Shown here in pieces: positions 1 to 5,769 of a stretch of 5,769 nt of DNA. The position numbers and the translations under genes were made by a program. Numbering within the stretch: position 1 is the first letter of the stretch; the number at the start of each line of letters is the position of its first letter. This DNA comes from JBOHHM01 sp050725495 (GTDB lineage Bacteria; Pseudomonadota; Gammaproteobacteria; Burkholderiales; Burkholderiaceae_C), in the NCBI GenBank assembly GCA_050725495.1, contig JBOHHM010000032.1, positions 1-5,769 of the forward strand, written 5' to 3'. The notes below the pieces were generated by a model. That model saw only the letters and a program-made list of their open reading frames with translations, did not search any database and had not been told where the DNA came from.

Positions 1-1
1 G

Positions 2-424
2 GTGATCGTCGCGGGCCTGCGCGGCCTGAGCCGCGGGCAGGCCGTGGCATCGCCCCGGCCGCCAGCGCACCCGGCAGCGATGGCGGGCCTGGGCGCGCTG
101 GTCGGACTGGGTTCGGCCTTGACCGGCACCGGCGGACCGGTGCTGCTGATTCCGCTGCTCATGCTCTGGCGCCGACCGCTGGTGCAGATCGTGGCGGCCG
201 CCCAGGCGATCCAGTTGCCGGTCGCGGCCACGAGCAGCGCAGTGCACTGGTGGTCCGGCGCGCTGGACCTGCGACTGGGCGGCCTGATCGGCCTGGTGCT
301 GCTGGTCGGCTCGGTCGCGGGCCAAAAGGCCGCGCAGCGCATCGACGCTCACCGGCTGCAGCGGCTGCTGGCCGGACTGCTGCTGGGCCTGGGCGCGTGG
401 TTTGCCTGGCTGGCCTGGCGCTGA
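2..424 (+). CDS. TSUP (TauE/SafE) family membrane permease, C-terminal half (partial)
   Basis: This is the second half of a TSUP (TauE/SafE-type) inner-membrane permease, a family that moves sulfite, sulfonates, sulfoacetate or other small organic anions. About 140 residues are visible, against roughly 250 for the family. The frame is open to the left edge, so the GTG at position 2 is almost certainly internal. The family hallmark is a Gly-rich motif, GLGSALTGTGGP (residues 35-46), followed by a hydrophobic helix. Then come AAAQAIQLPVAATSS (65-79), the typical SQAIQLP-like segment of the second repeat, and two further helices (about 92-107 and 121-139). A short Arg/His-rich linker at residues 7-25 would be the cytoplasmic loop between the two halves. 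The stop lies 27 nt before the amidohydrolase, in the same frame, which suggests one transcript. The substrate cannot be read from the sequence; the family call is solid. Confidence 0.85.
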   Translation: MIVAGLRGLSRGQAVASPRPPAHPAAMAGLGALVGLGSALTGTGGPVLLIPLLMLWRRPLVQIVAAAQAIQLPVAATSSAVHWWSGALDLRLGGLIGLVLLVGSVAGQKAAQRIDAHRLQRLLAGLLLGLGAWFAWLAWR

Positions 425-451
425 TCCGAAACCATCGAAGCGAGTTATCCC

Positions 452-1861
452 ATGAATCCGATGGATCCAGACCTGTTGTCCCGACCCGAGCTGCTGCTCC
501 TGCCCGACTGGGTGATGCTGCCCGAGGGCCCGGTCAGCGACCAGGCGGTCGTGGTGTCCGCAGGGCGTTTTGCGATGGTGGGCTCGCCCGCCGAGGCCGT
601 CGCGGCGTTTCCCCAGCTACAGCCGATCCGGCTGCCGCAGCGGCTGTTGATGCCAGGCTTCATCGACACGCACCACCATCTGACGCAATCGTTCGGCAAG
701 GCACTCGCGTTCGGCGAGCCCTCCGAGATCTTCCGCCGCATCTGGGTGCCGCTGGAAGGCGCGCTCGATGCCCATGCCGCCCACCTCGCGGCCAAGCTGT
801 CGGCACTGGAATCGCTGCGCGGCGGCTTCACCACCGTGGTCGACGCGGGCACGCGCTCCGAGGCCGGGCTCGACGCGGTCGCGACCGCGGCGCGCGAGGC
901 CGGCATCCGCTGTGTGCTGGGCATGATCTGCAACGATGGCGCGAACACCGACGGCGATGCCGGCTTCGACCGCATCATCGGCGCAGCGCAGCAGCACCTG
1001 GCGCGCTATGAAACCGATGCGCTGGTCCACCCCTCGCTCGCGATCTCGATTCCCGAGGCGGCGACCGACCGCATGCTGAGGGCGGTCGCCTCGCTGACGC
1101 TGGAGGCCGGGCGCATGTTCCAGACCCATGTCAACGAGCACCTCGCCGCCGTCGAGCGCTCGCTGGTGGGCCGCGGTCTGCGGCCGCTCGAGCTGCTCCA
1201 TGAGACGGGTGCGCTCAATGCGAGCACCCTGCTGGCGCACGCGACCTTGATGACGCCGTACGAGATCAACCTGCTGCGCGAGACCGGTGCAGCGGTCTGC
1301 TACAACCCGGTCGCCAGCCAGTGGAAGGGCAATGCGGTGCTGCATGCCGAGCAGCTCGATGCGCTGGATATCCCCTTCGGCCTGGGCACGGACGGCACAC
1401 GCAGCGACGGCTTTCGCCTGATGGATGCGGCCGAAGCGACACAACGCCTCGCGTTTGGCCTGAGCGCTGGCGACTTCTCCTGCGGCGGAGGCTGGATGTG
1501 GCTCGACCACGCAACGCATCTGGGGGCGCAGGCGGCTGGCCTGGGAACGATCACCGGTGCGATCCAGCCTGGCTTGGCGGCCGACTTCCTGCTCGTTGAC
1601 CTCGATGTGCCCGAAATGGTCCCGAGCTGGGACCTGAGCTGGGAGCTCGTGCGCCTGGCCAACCGCGACCAGATCGAGGCGGTGTTCGTCAACGGTGCGC
1701 TGCGGCTGTGGCGAGGCTGGCCGGTGGATTGGGACGCCCGCGCGCTGATGCGCGAAGTGGCGCGCATTGCGCGCGAGGACGTGGCCAAGGCGCCGATCCA
1801 GCGCGTCCATCCGCGCTCCAGCGAGCATCGCGAGCGCTGGGTGGCCAGGCGTCGGCGCTGA
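452..1861 (+). CDS. ATZ/TRZ-type amidohydrolase (cyclic-amidine / aminated-ring deaminase-like), substrate unknown
   Basis: A 469-residue metal-dependent hydrolase of the amidohydrolase superfamily, in the subgroup with cytosine, guanine and 8-oxoguanine deaminases and AtzB/TrzN. The mononuclear-site residues are all present. They are the HxH pair in MPGFIDTHHHLTQ (H74, H76), HxxE in QTHVNEH (H226 metal ligand, E229 catalytic), H263 in LLAHATLM and D314 in GLGTDG. By family knowledge these bind one Zn or Fe and activate water for deamination or C-Cl/C-N hydrolysis. An N-terminal beta-sandwich segment (about 14-68) and its C-terminal return (GTITGAIQPGLAADFLLVD, 365-383) flank the TIM barrel. 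An in-frame TGA at 422-424 with no start codon after it limits the start to ATG 452 or ATG 461; only a weak purine-rich SD (about 437-444) precedes them. The C-terminal Arg-rich tail (452-469) is unremarkable. The preceding permease may carry its substrate or product (inference). The region around NPVASQWKGNAV departs from the better-known NPxSNLKLxSG pattern, so I name no substrate. Confidence 0.88.
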   Translation: MNPMDPDLLSRPELLLLPDWVMLPEGPVSDQAVVVSAGRFAMVGSPAEAVAAFPQLQPIRLPQRLLMPGFIDTHHHLTQSFGKALAFGEPSEIFRRIWVPLEGALDAHAAHLAAKLSALESLRGGFTTVVDAGTRSEAGLDAVATAAREAGIRCVLGMICNDGANTDGDAGFDRIIGAAQQHLARYETDALVHPSLAISIPEAATDRMLRAVASLTLEAGRMFQTHVNEHLAAVERSLVGRGLRPLELLHETGALNASTLLAHATLMTPYEINLLRETGAAVCYNPVASQWKGNAVLHAEQLDALDIPFGLGTDGTRSDGFRLMDAAEATQRLAFGLSAGDFSCGGGWMWLDHATHLGAQAAGLGTITGAIQPGLAADFLLVDLDVPEMVPSWDLSWELVRLANRDQIEAVFVNGALRLWRGWPVDWDARALMREVARIAREDVAKAPIQRVHPRSSEHRERWVARRRR

Positions 1862-1941
1862 ACGCCGGGCGAGCTTGCCTGCCGGGCTTGGAGCGGCCGG
1901 CGCTGCCACGGCTGCTCTGGGCGCACCACTACCATCGCTCC

Positions 1942-2841
1942 ATGATCGCCCGCAAAACCCATCTCGACACCCTCGCCATCTCGCTGCTGCTGGCCTGCTG
2001 CCTGTTCTGGGGCCTGCAGCAAATCCTGATCAAGACCACCGTCGCTGAAGTGCCGCCCCTGTGGCAGGCCTCGCTGCGCTTTGTCGGTGCCACGCTGCTG
2101 CTGTGGCTCTGGTGCGTGGGACGCGGCATCCGGCTGTTCGAGCACGACGGCACATTGGGCGCCGGGCTGCTCGCGGGCCTGCTGTTCGCGGGCGAGTTCA
2201 GCTGCATCTACCTCGGCCTGCGCGACACCACGGCATCGCGTCTGACCGTGTTCGTCTACTGCGCGCCCTTTGTCGTCGCGCTGCTGCTGCCGCGCTGGGT
2301 ACCGGTCGAACGGCTGAGCGCGCCGCAATGGCTGGGGCTCGTCATCGCCTTTGCGGCCGTGGCCTTGGCATTCAGCGAAGGCTTCGCGCAGACCACCAGC
2401 GCCCGGCAGCTGCGCGGCGACGCGCTGGCACTGGCCGCCGGCGTGCTCTGGGGCCTGACCACGCTGGTGCTCCGCAGCAGCCGCCTGGGGCAAGCCAAAG
2501 CCGAAAAAACGCTGTTCTACCAGGTCGCCGTGACGGCCCTGGTCGCACCCCTGCTGTCGCTGGCGCTGGGCGAGCCCTGGTCGCTGCGCTACTCGCCCTA
2601 TGCCTGGACCTCGCTCGCGCTGCAGACCGCGATCGGCGCCTTTGCCAGCTACCTCACCTGGATGTGGCTGCTGCGGCATTACCCGGCCACGCAGCTGTCG
2701 TCCTTCACCTTTCTGACGCCGCTGTTCGCGCTGGTGCTGGGCGTGGCCCTGCTGGGCGAGCCGCTGACGCTGCAGCTGGGGCTCGCGCTGTGCGGTGTGA
2801 CGGCCGGCATTGTGCTGGTGAGCCGCAAGCCGGCGGGGTGA
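1942..2841 (+). CDS. DMT-superfamily transporter, two EamA domains
   Basis: An inner-membrane permease of the drug/metabolite transporter superfamily (EamA type), 299 residues, the usual length. Ten hydrophobic helices fall into two homologous halves, about residues 10-146 and 158-294. Family signatures are LFWGLQQILIK in helix 1, LRFVGATLLLWLW in helix 2 and TASRLTVFVYCAPFVVALLL in helix 4. In the second half they are GDALALAAGVLWGLTTLVLR (the repeat of helix 1) and FLTPLFALVLGVALLGEPLT near the end. The frame stays open upstream to 1708, inside the amidohydrolase gene. The 80 nt before ATG 1942, if translated, look like Pro/Arg/Leu-rich non-protein sequence, and the transmembrane fold begins just after this Met, so 1942 is chosen. 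No convincing Shine-Dalgarno site precedes it. Members export or import amino acids, nucleotides or drugs, and the substrate here is unknown. It lies 80 nt after the amidohydrolase on the same strand and could share its transcript, since no terminator is seen between them. Confidence 0.9.
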   Translation: MIARKTHLDTLAISLLLACCLFWGLQQILIKTTVAEVPPLWQASLRFVGATLLLWLWCVGRGIRLFEHDGTLGAGLLAGLLFAGEFSCIYLGLRDTTASRLTVFVYCAPFVVALLLPRWVPVERLSAPQWLGLVIAFAAVALAFSEGFAQTTSARQLRGDALALAAGVLWGLTTLVLRSSRLGQAKAEKTLFYQVAVTALVAPLLSLALGEPWSLRYSPYAWTSLALQTAIGAFASYLTWMWLLRHYPATQLSSFTFLTPLFALVLGVALLGEPLTLQLGLALCGVTAGIVLVSRKPAG

Positions 2842-2895
2842 TTCGTAGTATCCACAGCGCGGGGCCGTCTTGTACTGTTTAGAGTTTCTGTGTTC

Positions 2896-2901
2896 AAGGA
2901 G
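2896..2901 (+). promoter_or_regulatory. Strong Shine-Dalgarno site for the Bug/TTT receptor
   Basis: AAGGAG lies 9 nt before ATG 2911. It decides the start of the receptor: an upstream in-frame GTG at 2890 would put this site inside the coding region and lacks an SD of its own. The surrounding 2842-2910 leader is visibly less GC-rich than the neighbouring genes, as expected of a promoter/leader region. I could not assign a convincing -35/-10 pair there. Confidence 0.8.
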
Positions 2902-2910
2902 ACCCCGTTT

Positions 2911-3909
2911 ATGCAATCGTCTGAAACCACTCGCCGCCAGTGGCTGCAACAAGGCGCCGCCCTGGCCCTGGGCAGCACCGTCCTGAATTCTTCCTGGGCG
3001 CAGGGCGCCTGGCCGACCAAGCCGCTGCGCCTGGTGGTTCCCTTTGCACCGGGCGGCAGCTCGGAAATCGTCGCGCGCTCGGTCGCCGGCGAGATGGCCA
3101 AGACCATAGGGCAGAACGTGTTTGTGGACAACAAGCCCGGCGCCGCCGGCAACATTGCCATGCAGGAAGTGGCGAACTCGGAAGATGGCCACACGCTGAT
3201 CCTCGGCCACATCGGCACGCTGGCGGTGAACCCCTACATCTTCCCCAAGCTGCCTTATGACGCCGCGAAGGACTTCGTGCCGGTGATGCTGCTGTCCAAG
3301 GTGCCCAGCCTGTATGTGGTGCACCCGGACGTGCCGGCCAACAACCTCAAAGAGTTCGTGGCCTACGCCAAAAAGAATCCGGGCCAGCTCAACTACGGTT
3401 CGGCCGGCAACGGCAGTGCCGGCCACCTGGCGTTCGAGTACCTGAAGATGGCGACCGAGACCTTTGTGGTCCATGTGCCCTACCGCGGCACCGGCCCGAT
3501 GCTGACCGACCTGATGTCGGGCCGCTTGCAGGCGGCCTCGGTCGGCGCGCCGGCGCTGCTGCAGTTCATCAAGGCCGGCCGGCTGCGCTGCATTGCCACC
3601 GGCACCACTCAGCGCCTGCCGCAACTGCCCGAGGTGCCGACCGTGGCCGAACAGGGCTACAAGGGCTTCGAGATGACGCAGTGGTACGGCCTGCTGGCGC
3701 CGTCCAAATGGCCCAGGGCCAACGTGGCCAAGCTCGAAGCCGAGGCCATCAAGGCGGCGCGCAGCAGCATTGTCAAGGAAAAGCTGGCGGCCGACACGGC
3801 CCTGGCCGTGGGCAGCACGGCCGCCGAGTTCGAGGCCTTCATCAAGGCCGAGCAGGCGCGCTGGAAGCCGGTGATCGCGCGGGCCCAGATCAAGCCCGAA
3901 GGCGTGTGA
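2911..3909 (+). CDS. Bug-family tripartite tricarboxylate transporter (TTT) substrate-binding protein
   Basis: A 332-residue periplasmic receptor of the Bug (TctC) family, which captures carboxylates and other small metabolites for a TctA/TctB permease. Residues 1-30 form the signal peptide. TTRRQWLQ (7-14) is a twin-arginine-like motif, followed by a hydrophobic stretch (GAALALGSTVL) and a likely cut after SWA (residue 30). The mature part shows the family blocks in order: WPTKPLRLVVPFAPGGSSE (34-52), VDNKPGAAGNIAMQE (72-86), GTLAVNPYIFPKLPYDAAKD (102-121), NPGQLNYGSAGNGSAGHL (156-173), HVPYRGTGPMLTDLMSGRLQ (188-207) and LPQLPEVPTVAEQG (236-249). Glu52 stands where many members have Asp in the first ligand loop. 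ATG 2911 is preferred over GTG 2890 because of the AAGGAG site. No TctA/TctB gene is visible, so this is probably one of the many orphan Bug receptors of Burkholderiales. Its ligand is unknown. It ends 3 nt from the convergent ligase gene. Confidence 0.95.
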   Translation: MQSSETTRRQWLQQGAALALGSTVLNSSWAQGAWPTKPLRLVVPFAPGGSSEIVARSVAGEMAKTIGQNVFVDNKPGAAGNIAMQEVANSEDGHTLILGHIGTLAVNPYIFPKLPYDAAKDFVPVMLLSKVPSLYVVHPDVPANNLKEFVAYAKKNPGQLNYGSAGNGSAGHLAFEYLKMATETFVVHVPYRGTGPMLTDLMSGRLQAASVGAPALLQFIKAGRLRCIATGTTQRLPQLPEVPTVAEQGYKGFEMTQWYGLLAPSKWPRANVAKLEAEAIKAARSSIVKEKLAADTALAVGSTAAEFEAFIKAEQARWKPVIARAQIKPEGV

Positions 3910-3912
3910 GGT

Positions 3913-5769
3913 TCAGGCCCGCCGCGCGCTGTGGCGCTCGGCAAAGTCCACGTACCAGCCCAGGCAGCCGGGGTTGGCCATGGCGTCCTGGTTCACCACC
4001 TTCTCCAGCGGCTGGCCGAGCAGCAGCTTCTTGATCGGCAGTTCCTGCTTCTTGCCCGAGAGCGTGCGCGGGATCTCGGGGACCTGGAAGATGTCGTTGG
4101 GCACGAAGCGCGGCGACAGGGCGGTCTTGATCGCGTTGTTGATCTTCGCGCGCAGGCCGTCGTCCAGCGTCAGGCCTTCGCGCAGCACCACGAACAGCGG
4201 CATATAGCTTTCGCGGCCCAGGTATTCGAGGTCCACGACCATCGAGTCCAGCACCTCGGGCAGGGCCTCGACCGCGCTGTAGAGCTCGCTCGTGCCCATG
4301 CGCAGGCCGTGGCGGTTGATCGTGGCATCGCTGCGGCCGTAGATGATGCAGCCCCCAGTCGGTGTGATCTTGAGCCAGTCGCCATGGCGCCAGACGTTGG
4401 GGTACATGTCGAAATAGCTCGAGAGGTAGCGCGGACCGGGTTCGGCGCCGGGCCGCCCCAAGCCGGACCCGAACCCCCTCGGGGGGTGGGCGGCTTCGCC
4501 GCCCGGGGGCTCCGTCACACCCTCGTCGCCCCAGAAAAACAGCGGCATCGAGGGGATGGGCTGGGTGCAGACCAGCTCGCCGACCTCGCCCACCACCGGC
4601 TGGCCCTGCTCGTTCCAGGCCTCGACCGCGCAGCCGAGCAGGCGGCACTGCATCTCGCCGGGCACGAGCGGCAGCTCGCGGTTGCCGCCGATGAAGGCGC
4701 CCGCAAAATCGGTGCCGCCCGAAATGTTGCACCACCAGATGTCGGGCCTGCCGATCCGGGCGAACTGTTCGGTGCCCCAGCGCTGCGCTTCCTCGCTCAG
4801 CGGCGAGCCGGTGGTGCCGAGCGCGCGCACTTTGGACAGGTCGCCGCATTGGGAAAGATCGACACCGGCCTTCATGCAGTTGGCAAAGAAGGCCGCGCCG
4901 GCGCCGAAGAAGGTGGCGCCCACTTCCGAGGCGAAGCGCCACAGCGTGGTCCAGTCGGGCTTGTCTTTGGAGCCGCCCGGGTTGCCGTCGTAGATGCAGC
5001 AGGTCGTGCCGTTGAGCAGGCCGCTGAGCTGCGCGTTCCACATGACCCAGCCGGTGGAGCTGTACCAGTGGAAGCGCTCGCCCCAGCTGTTGGGCTCGTA
5101 GCTGCAGCCCACATCGTTGTGCAAGGTCTTGAGCGCCAGCGCGACGATGACCGTGCCGCCGTGACCATGCACGATGGGTTTGGGCAGGCCGGTCGTGCCG
5201 CTGGAGTAGACGATCCACAGCGGATGGTCGAACGGCAGCCAGAGCGGCTCAAACGCTGTCGTCTCGGCATCATTTCGGGCTGTAGCCCCCACAAAATCAG
5301 CGCAATCCGCTATCGAAACCGTAGCATCGAGATTGCCATGCACGATCACATGCTGGACGCTGGGCAGGGCGGCGCGCAGCTCGGCCAGCACGCCCTGGCG
5401 GTCGAAGTCGCGCCCGCCGTAGCTCACGCCATCGCAGGCGATCAGCACCTTGGGCTCGATCTGTTTGAGCCGGTCGAGCACCGCGTTCGTCCCCATGTCG
5501 GGCGCGCAAATGCTCCAGACGCCGCCGATGCTGACCGTCGCGAGGAAAGCCACCATGGCCTCGGGAATATTGGGCAGGTAGGCCGCGACGCGGTCGCCAG
5601 GCTGCACGCCCTGGGCCTTGAGGTGCAGGGCCAGCGAGGCCACCTGGCGCCGCAGTTCGGGCCAGCTCAACTCCCGGAGCTGGCCTTTTTCATTGCAGCT
5701 GATGAGGGCCGCAAAGCCCGCTGCGTGGGCCGGGCCCACGTGGCGGAACACCTGCTGCGCGTAGTTGAA
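3913..5769 (-). CDS. Acetoacetate--CoA ligase (acetoacetyl-CoA synthetase), N-terminus missing at window edge
   Basis: An ANL-superfamily acyl-CoA synthetase (EC 6.2.1.16) that converts acetoacetate, ATP and CoA to acetoacetyl-CoA, AMP and PPi in the cytosol, feeding ketone-body use or polyhydroxybutyrate metabolism. There are 618 visible residues. The frame is open to the right edge and starts FNYAQQVFRHVG, so the GTG at 5751 is internal and roughly 30-60 residues are missing (family about 650-680). In visible numbering, the P-loop-like motif YSSGTTGLPKPIVHGHGG spans 188-205. The acetoacetyl-specific SGGTD block is at 350-354, WRHGDWLKI at 460-468 and the hinge motif YGRSDATINRHGLRMGTSE at 477-495. 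RTLSGKKQELPIKK at 568-581 contains the adenylation lysine (K573). Two anomalies occur. A Gly/Pro-rich insert (about 416-444) interrupts the conserved stretch between FFWGDE and RYLSSYFD, and a less GC-rich linker with odd codons spans about 148-167. Catalytic motifs are intact, so the enzyme may still work. It is convergent with the receptor across 3 nt. Confidence 0.93.
   Translation of the reverse strand, partial: FNYAQQVFRHVGPAHAAGFAALISCNEKGQLRELSWPELRRQVASLALHLKAQGVQPGDRVAAYLPNIPEAMVAFLATVSIGGVWSICAPDMGTNAVLDRLKQIEPKVLIACDGVSYGGRDFDRQGVLAELRAALPSVQHVIVHGNLDATVSIADCADFVGATARNDAETTAFEPLWLPFDHPLWIVYSSGTTGLPKPIVHGHGGTVIVALALKTLHNDVGCSYEPNSWGERFHWYSSTGWVMWNAQLSGLLNGTTCCIYDGNPGGSKDKPDWTTLWRFASEVGATFFGAGAAFFANCMKAGVDLSQCGDLSKVRALGTTGSPLSEEAQRWGTEQFARIGRPDIWWCNISGGTDFAGAFIGGNRELPLVPGEMQCRLLGCAVEAWNEQGQPVVGEVGELVCTQPIPSMPLFFWGDEGVTEPPGGEAAHPPRGFGSGLGRPGAEPGPRYLSSYFDMYPNVWRHGDWLKITPTGGCIIYGRSDATINRHGLRMGTSELYSAVEALPEVLDSMVVDLEYLGRESYMPLFVVLREGLTLDDGLRAKINNAIKTALSPRFVPNDIFQVPEIPRTLSGKKQELPIKKLLLGQPLEKVVNQDAMANPGCLGWYVDFAERHSARRA
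4438..4520. repeat. REP-like palindromic element embedded in-frame in the ligase gene
   Basis: A very GC-rich segment packed with inverted repeats. The pairs seen are gggttcgg (4438-4445) with ccgaaccc (4469-4476), ccccc/ggggg (4474-4478 with 4481-4485), and a perfect 7-bp stem gggcggc-ttc-gccgccc (4488-4504). On the minus strand the order is GAGCCCCC, hairpin, CCCCCCGAGGGGG, then GGCTTGGGGCGGCCCGG. This layout resembles a dispersed repeat that I recall from Comamonadaceae genomes (memory, not a search). It encodes a low-complexity Gly/Pro/Ala/Arg peptide in a place where acetoacetyl-CoA synthetases normally run directly from the FWGD block to the YLSSYFD block. The exact ends are uncertain and no target-site duplication is evident. 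Confidence 0.6.
5269..5327. repeat. Less GC-rich hairpin repeat-like segment embedded in the ligase gene
   Basis: About 59 nt at roughly half GC, well below the flanking coding sequence. It contains the near-perfect palindrome gggct-gt-agccc (5277-5288) and, on the minus strand, a short stem AGCG-GATTG-CGCT. Read on the minus strand (TTTCGATAGCGGATTGCGCT, then the GGGCTACAGCCC hairpin), it resembles a second dispersed repeat that I recall from Comamonadaceae, of the form TTTGATAGCTGCTTGCGCTT...GGGCTAGAGGCC. It supplies ligase residues about 148-167, including codons ATA and ACA that are rare elsewhere in the gene. It lies in a normally variable linker before the SSGTTG motif. The repeat identity is from memory and the ends are approximate. 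Confidence 0.5.

Noticed and set aside
617..1909. A 430-codon minus-strand frame antisense to the amidohydrolase.
   Set aside because: Low-complexity Arg/Gln/Ala translation with no family motif, opposite a gene whose catalytic residues are all intact.
2842..2910. Sigma-70 promoter for the receptor (candidates TAGTAT at 2845-2850, TAGAGT at 2880-2885, TTGTAC at 2870-2875).
   Set aside because: None of the hexamers pairs with a plausible partner at 16-18 nt spacing. A promoter is likely in this less GC-rich leader but cannot be placed.
1300..3624. A 774-codon open frame on the minus strand spanning amidohydrolase, DMT and receptor genes.
   Set aside because: It runs antisense across three recognisable plus-strand genes and their gaps. 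Its translation is Gln/Arg/Gly/His-rich with no domain, as expected from the stop-poor complement of GC-rich DNA.
3879..3922. Possible bidirectional terminator: GCGGGCC (3879-3885) pairs with GGCCCGC (3916-3922) across the convergent stops.
   Set aside because: The loop is 30 nt and there is no T-tract on either side; a 7-bp GC stem of this kind is expected by chance in such GC-rich sequence.
4438..4520. A frameshift or pseudogene reading of the ligase gene at the insert.
   Set aside because: The frame is continuous through the insert, and the conserved motifs on both sides are in the same frame, so nothing in the sequence shows a broken gene.
3890..5218. A 442-codon minus-strand frame inside the ligase gene.
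   Set aside because: It is a shifted frame of the same strand; the correct frame carries all the acetoacetyl-CoA synthetase motifs, while this one is Arg/Gln-rich noise.

Overview
The window is high-GC DNA, densely coding, and most plausibly from a member of the Burkholderiales, probably Comamonadaceae (Variovorax / Polaromonas / Acidovorax / Rhodoferax type). Three things suggest this. There is a Bug-family (tripartite tricarboxylate transporter) solute-binding receptor, a family greatly expanded in that order. Codon use is strongly GC-ending. Two short segments inside the acetoacetyl-CoA synthetase gene resemble dispersed palindromic repeats that I recall from Comamonadaceae genomes. The assignment rests on recalled families, not on a database search.

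Layout, left to right. (1) 2-424 (+): the C-terminal half of a TSUP (TauE/SafE) membrane permease, cut by the window edge. (2) 452-1861 (+): a complete ATZ/TRZ-type amidohydrolase, 27 nt behind the permease and probably co-transcribed with it. (3) 1942-2841 (+): a complete ten-helix DMT/EamA transporter after an 80-nt gap. (4) 2911-3909 (+): a complete Bug/TTT periplasmic receptor with a Tat-like signal peptide and a strong Shine-Dalgarno site that fixes its start. (5) 3913-5769 (-): acetoacetate--CoA ligase, convergent with the receptor across only 3 nt, with its N-terminus running off the right edge. No RNA gene, CRISPR array, insertion sequence or prophage gene is visible, and no intergenic stretch exceeds 80 nt.

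The genes read as small-molecule uptake/export and catabolism. Two permeases and one periplasmic receptor flank a hydrolase or deaminase of unknown substrate, next to an enzyme that activates acetoacetate to acetoacetyl-CoA. No shared pathway can be shown from the window alone, and the receptor has no TctA/TctB membrane partners here.

I do not see a new multi-gene system. The most interesting signal is inside the ligase gene. It carries a GC-rich, hairpin-filled in-frame insert of about 27-30 codons (about 4438-4520) in a conserved core, and separately a markedly less GC-rich, hairpin-bearing stretch (about 5269-5327) in a variable linker. Both look like mobile palindromic repeats domesticated as coding sequence.
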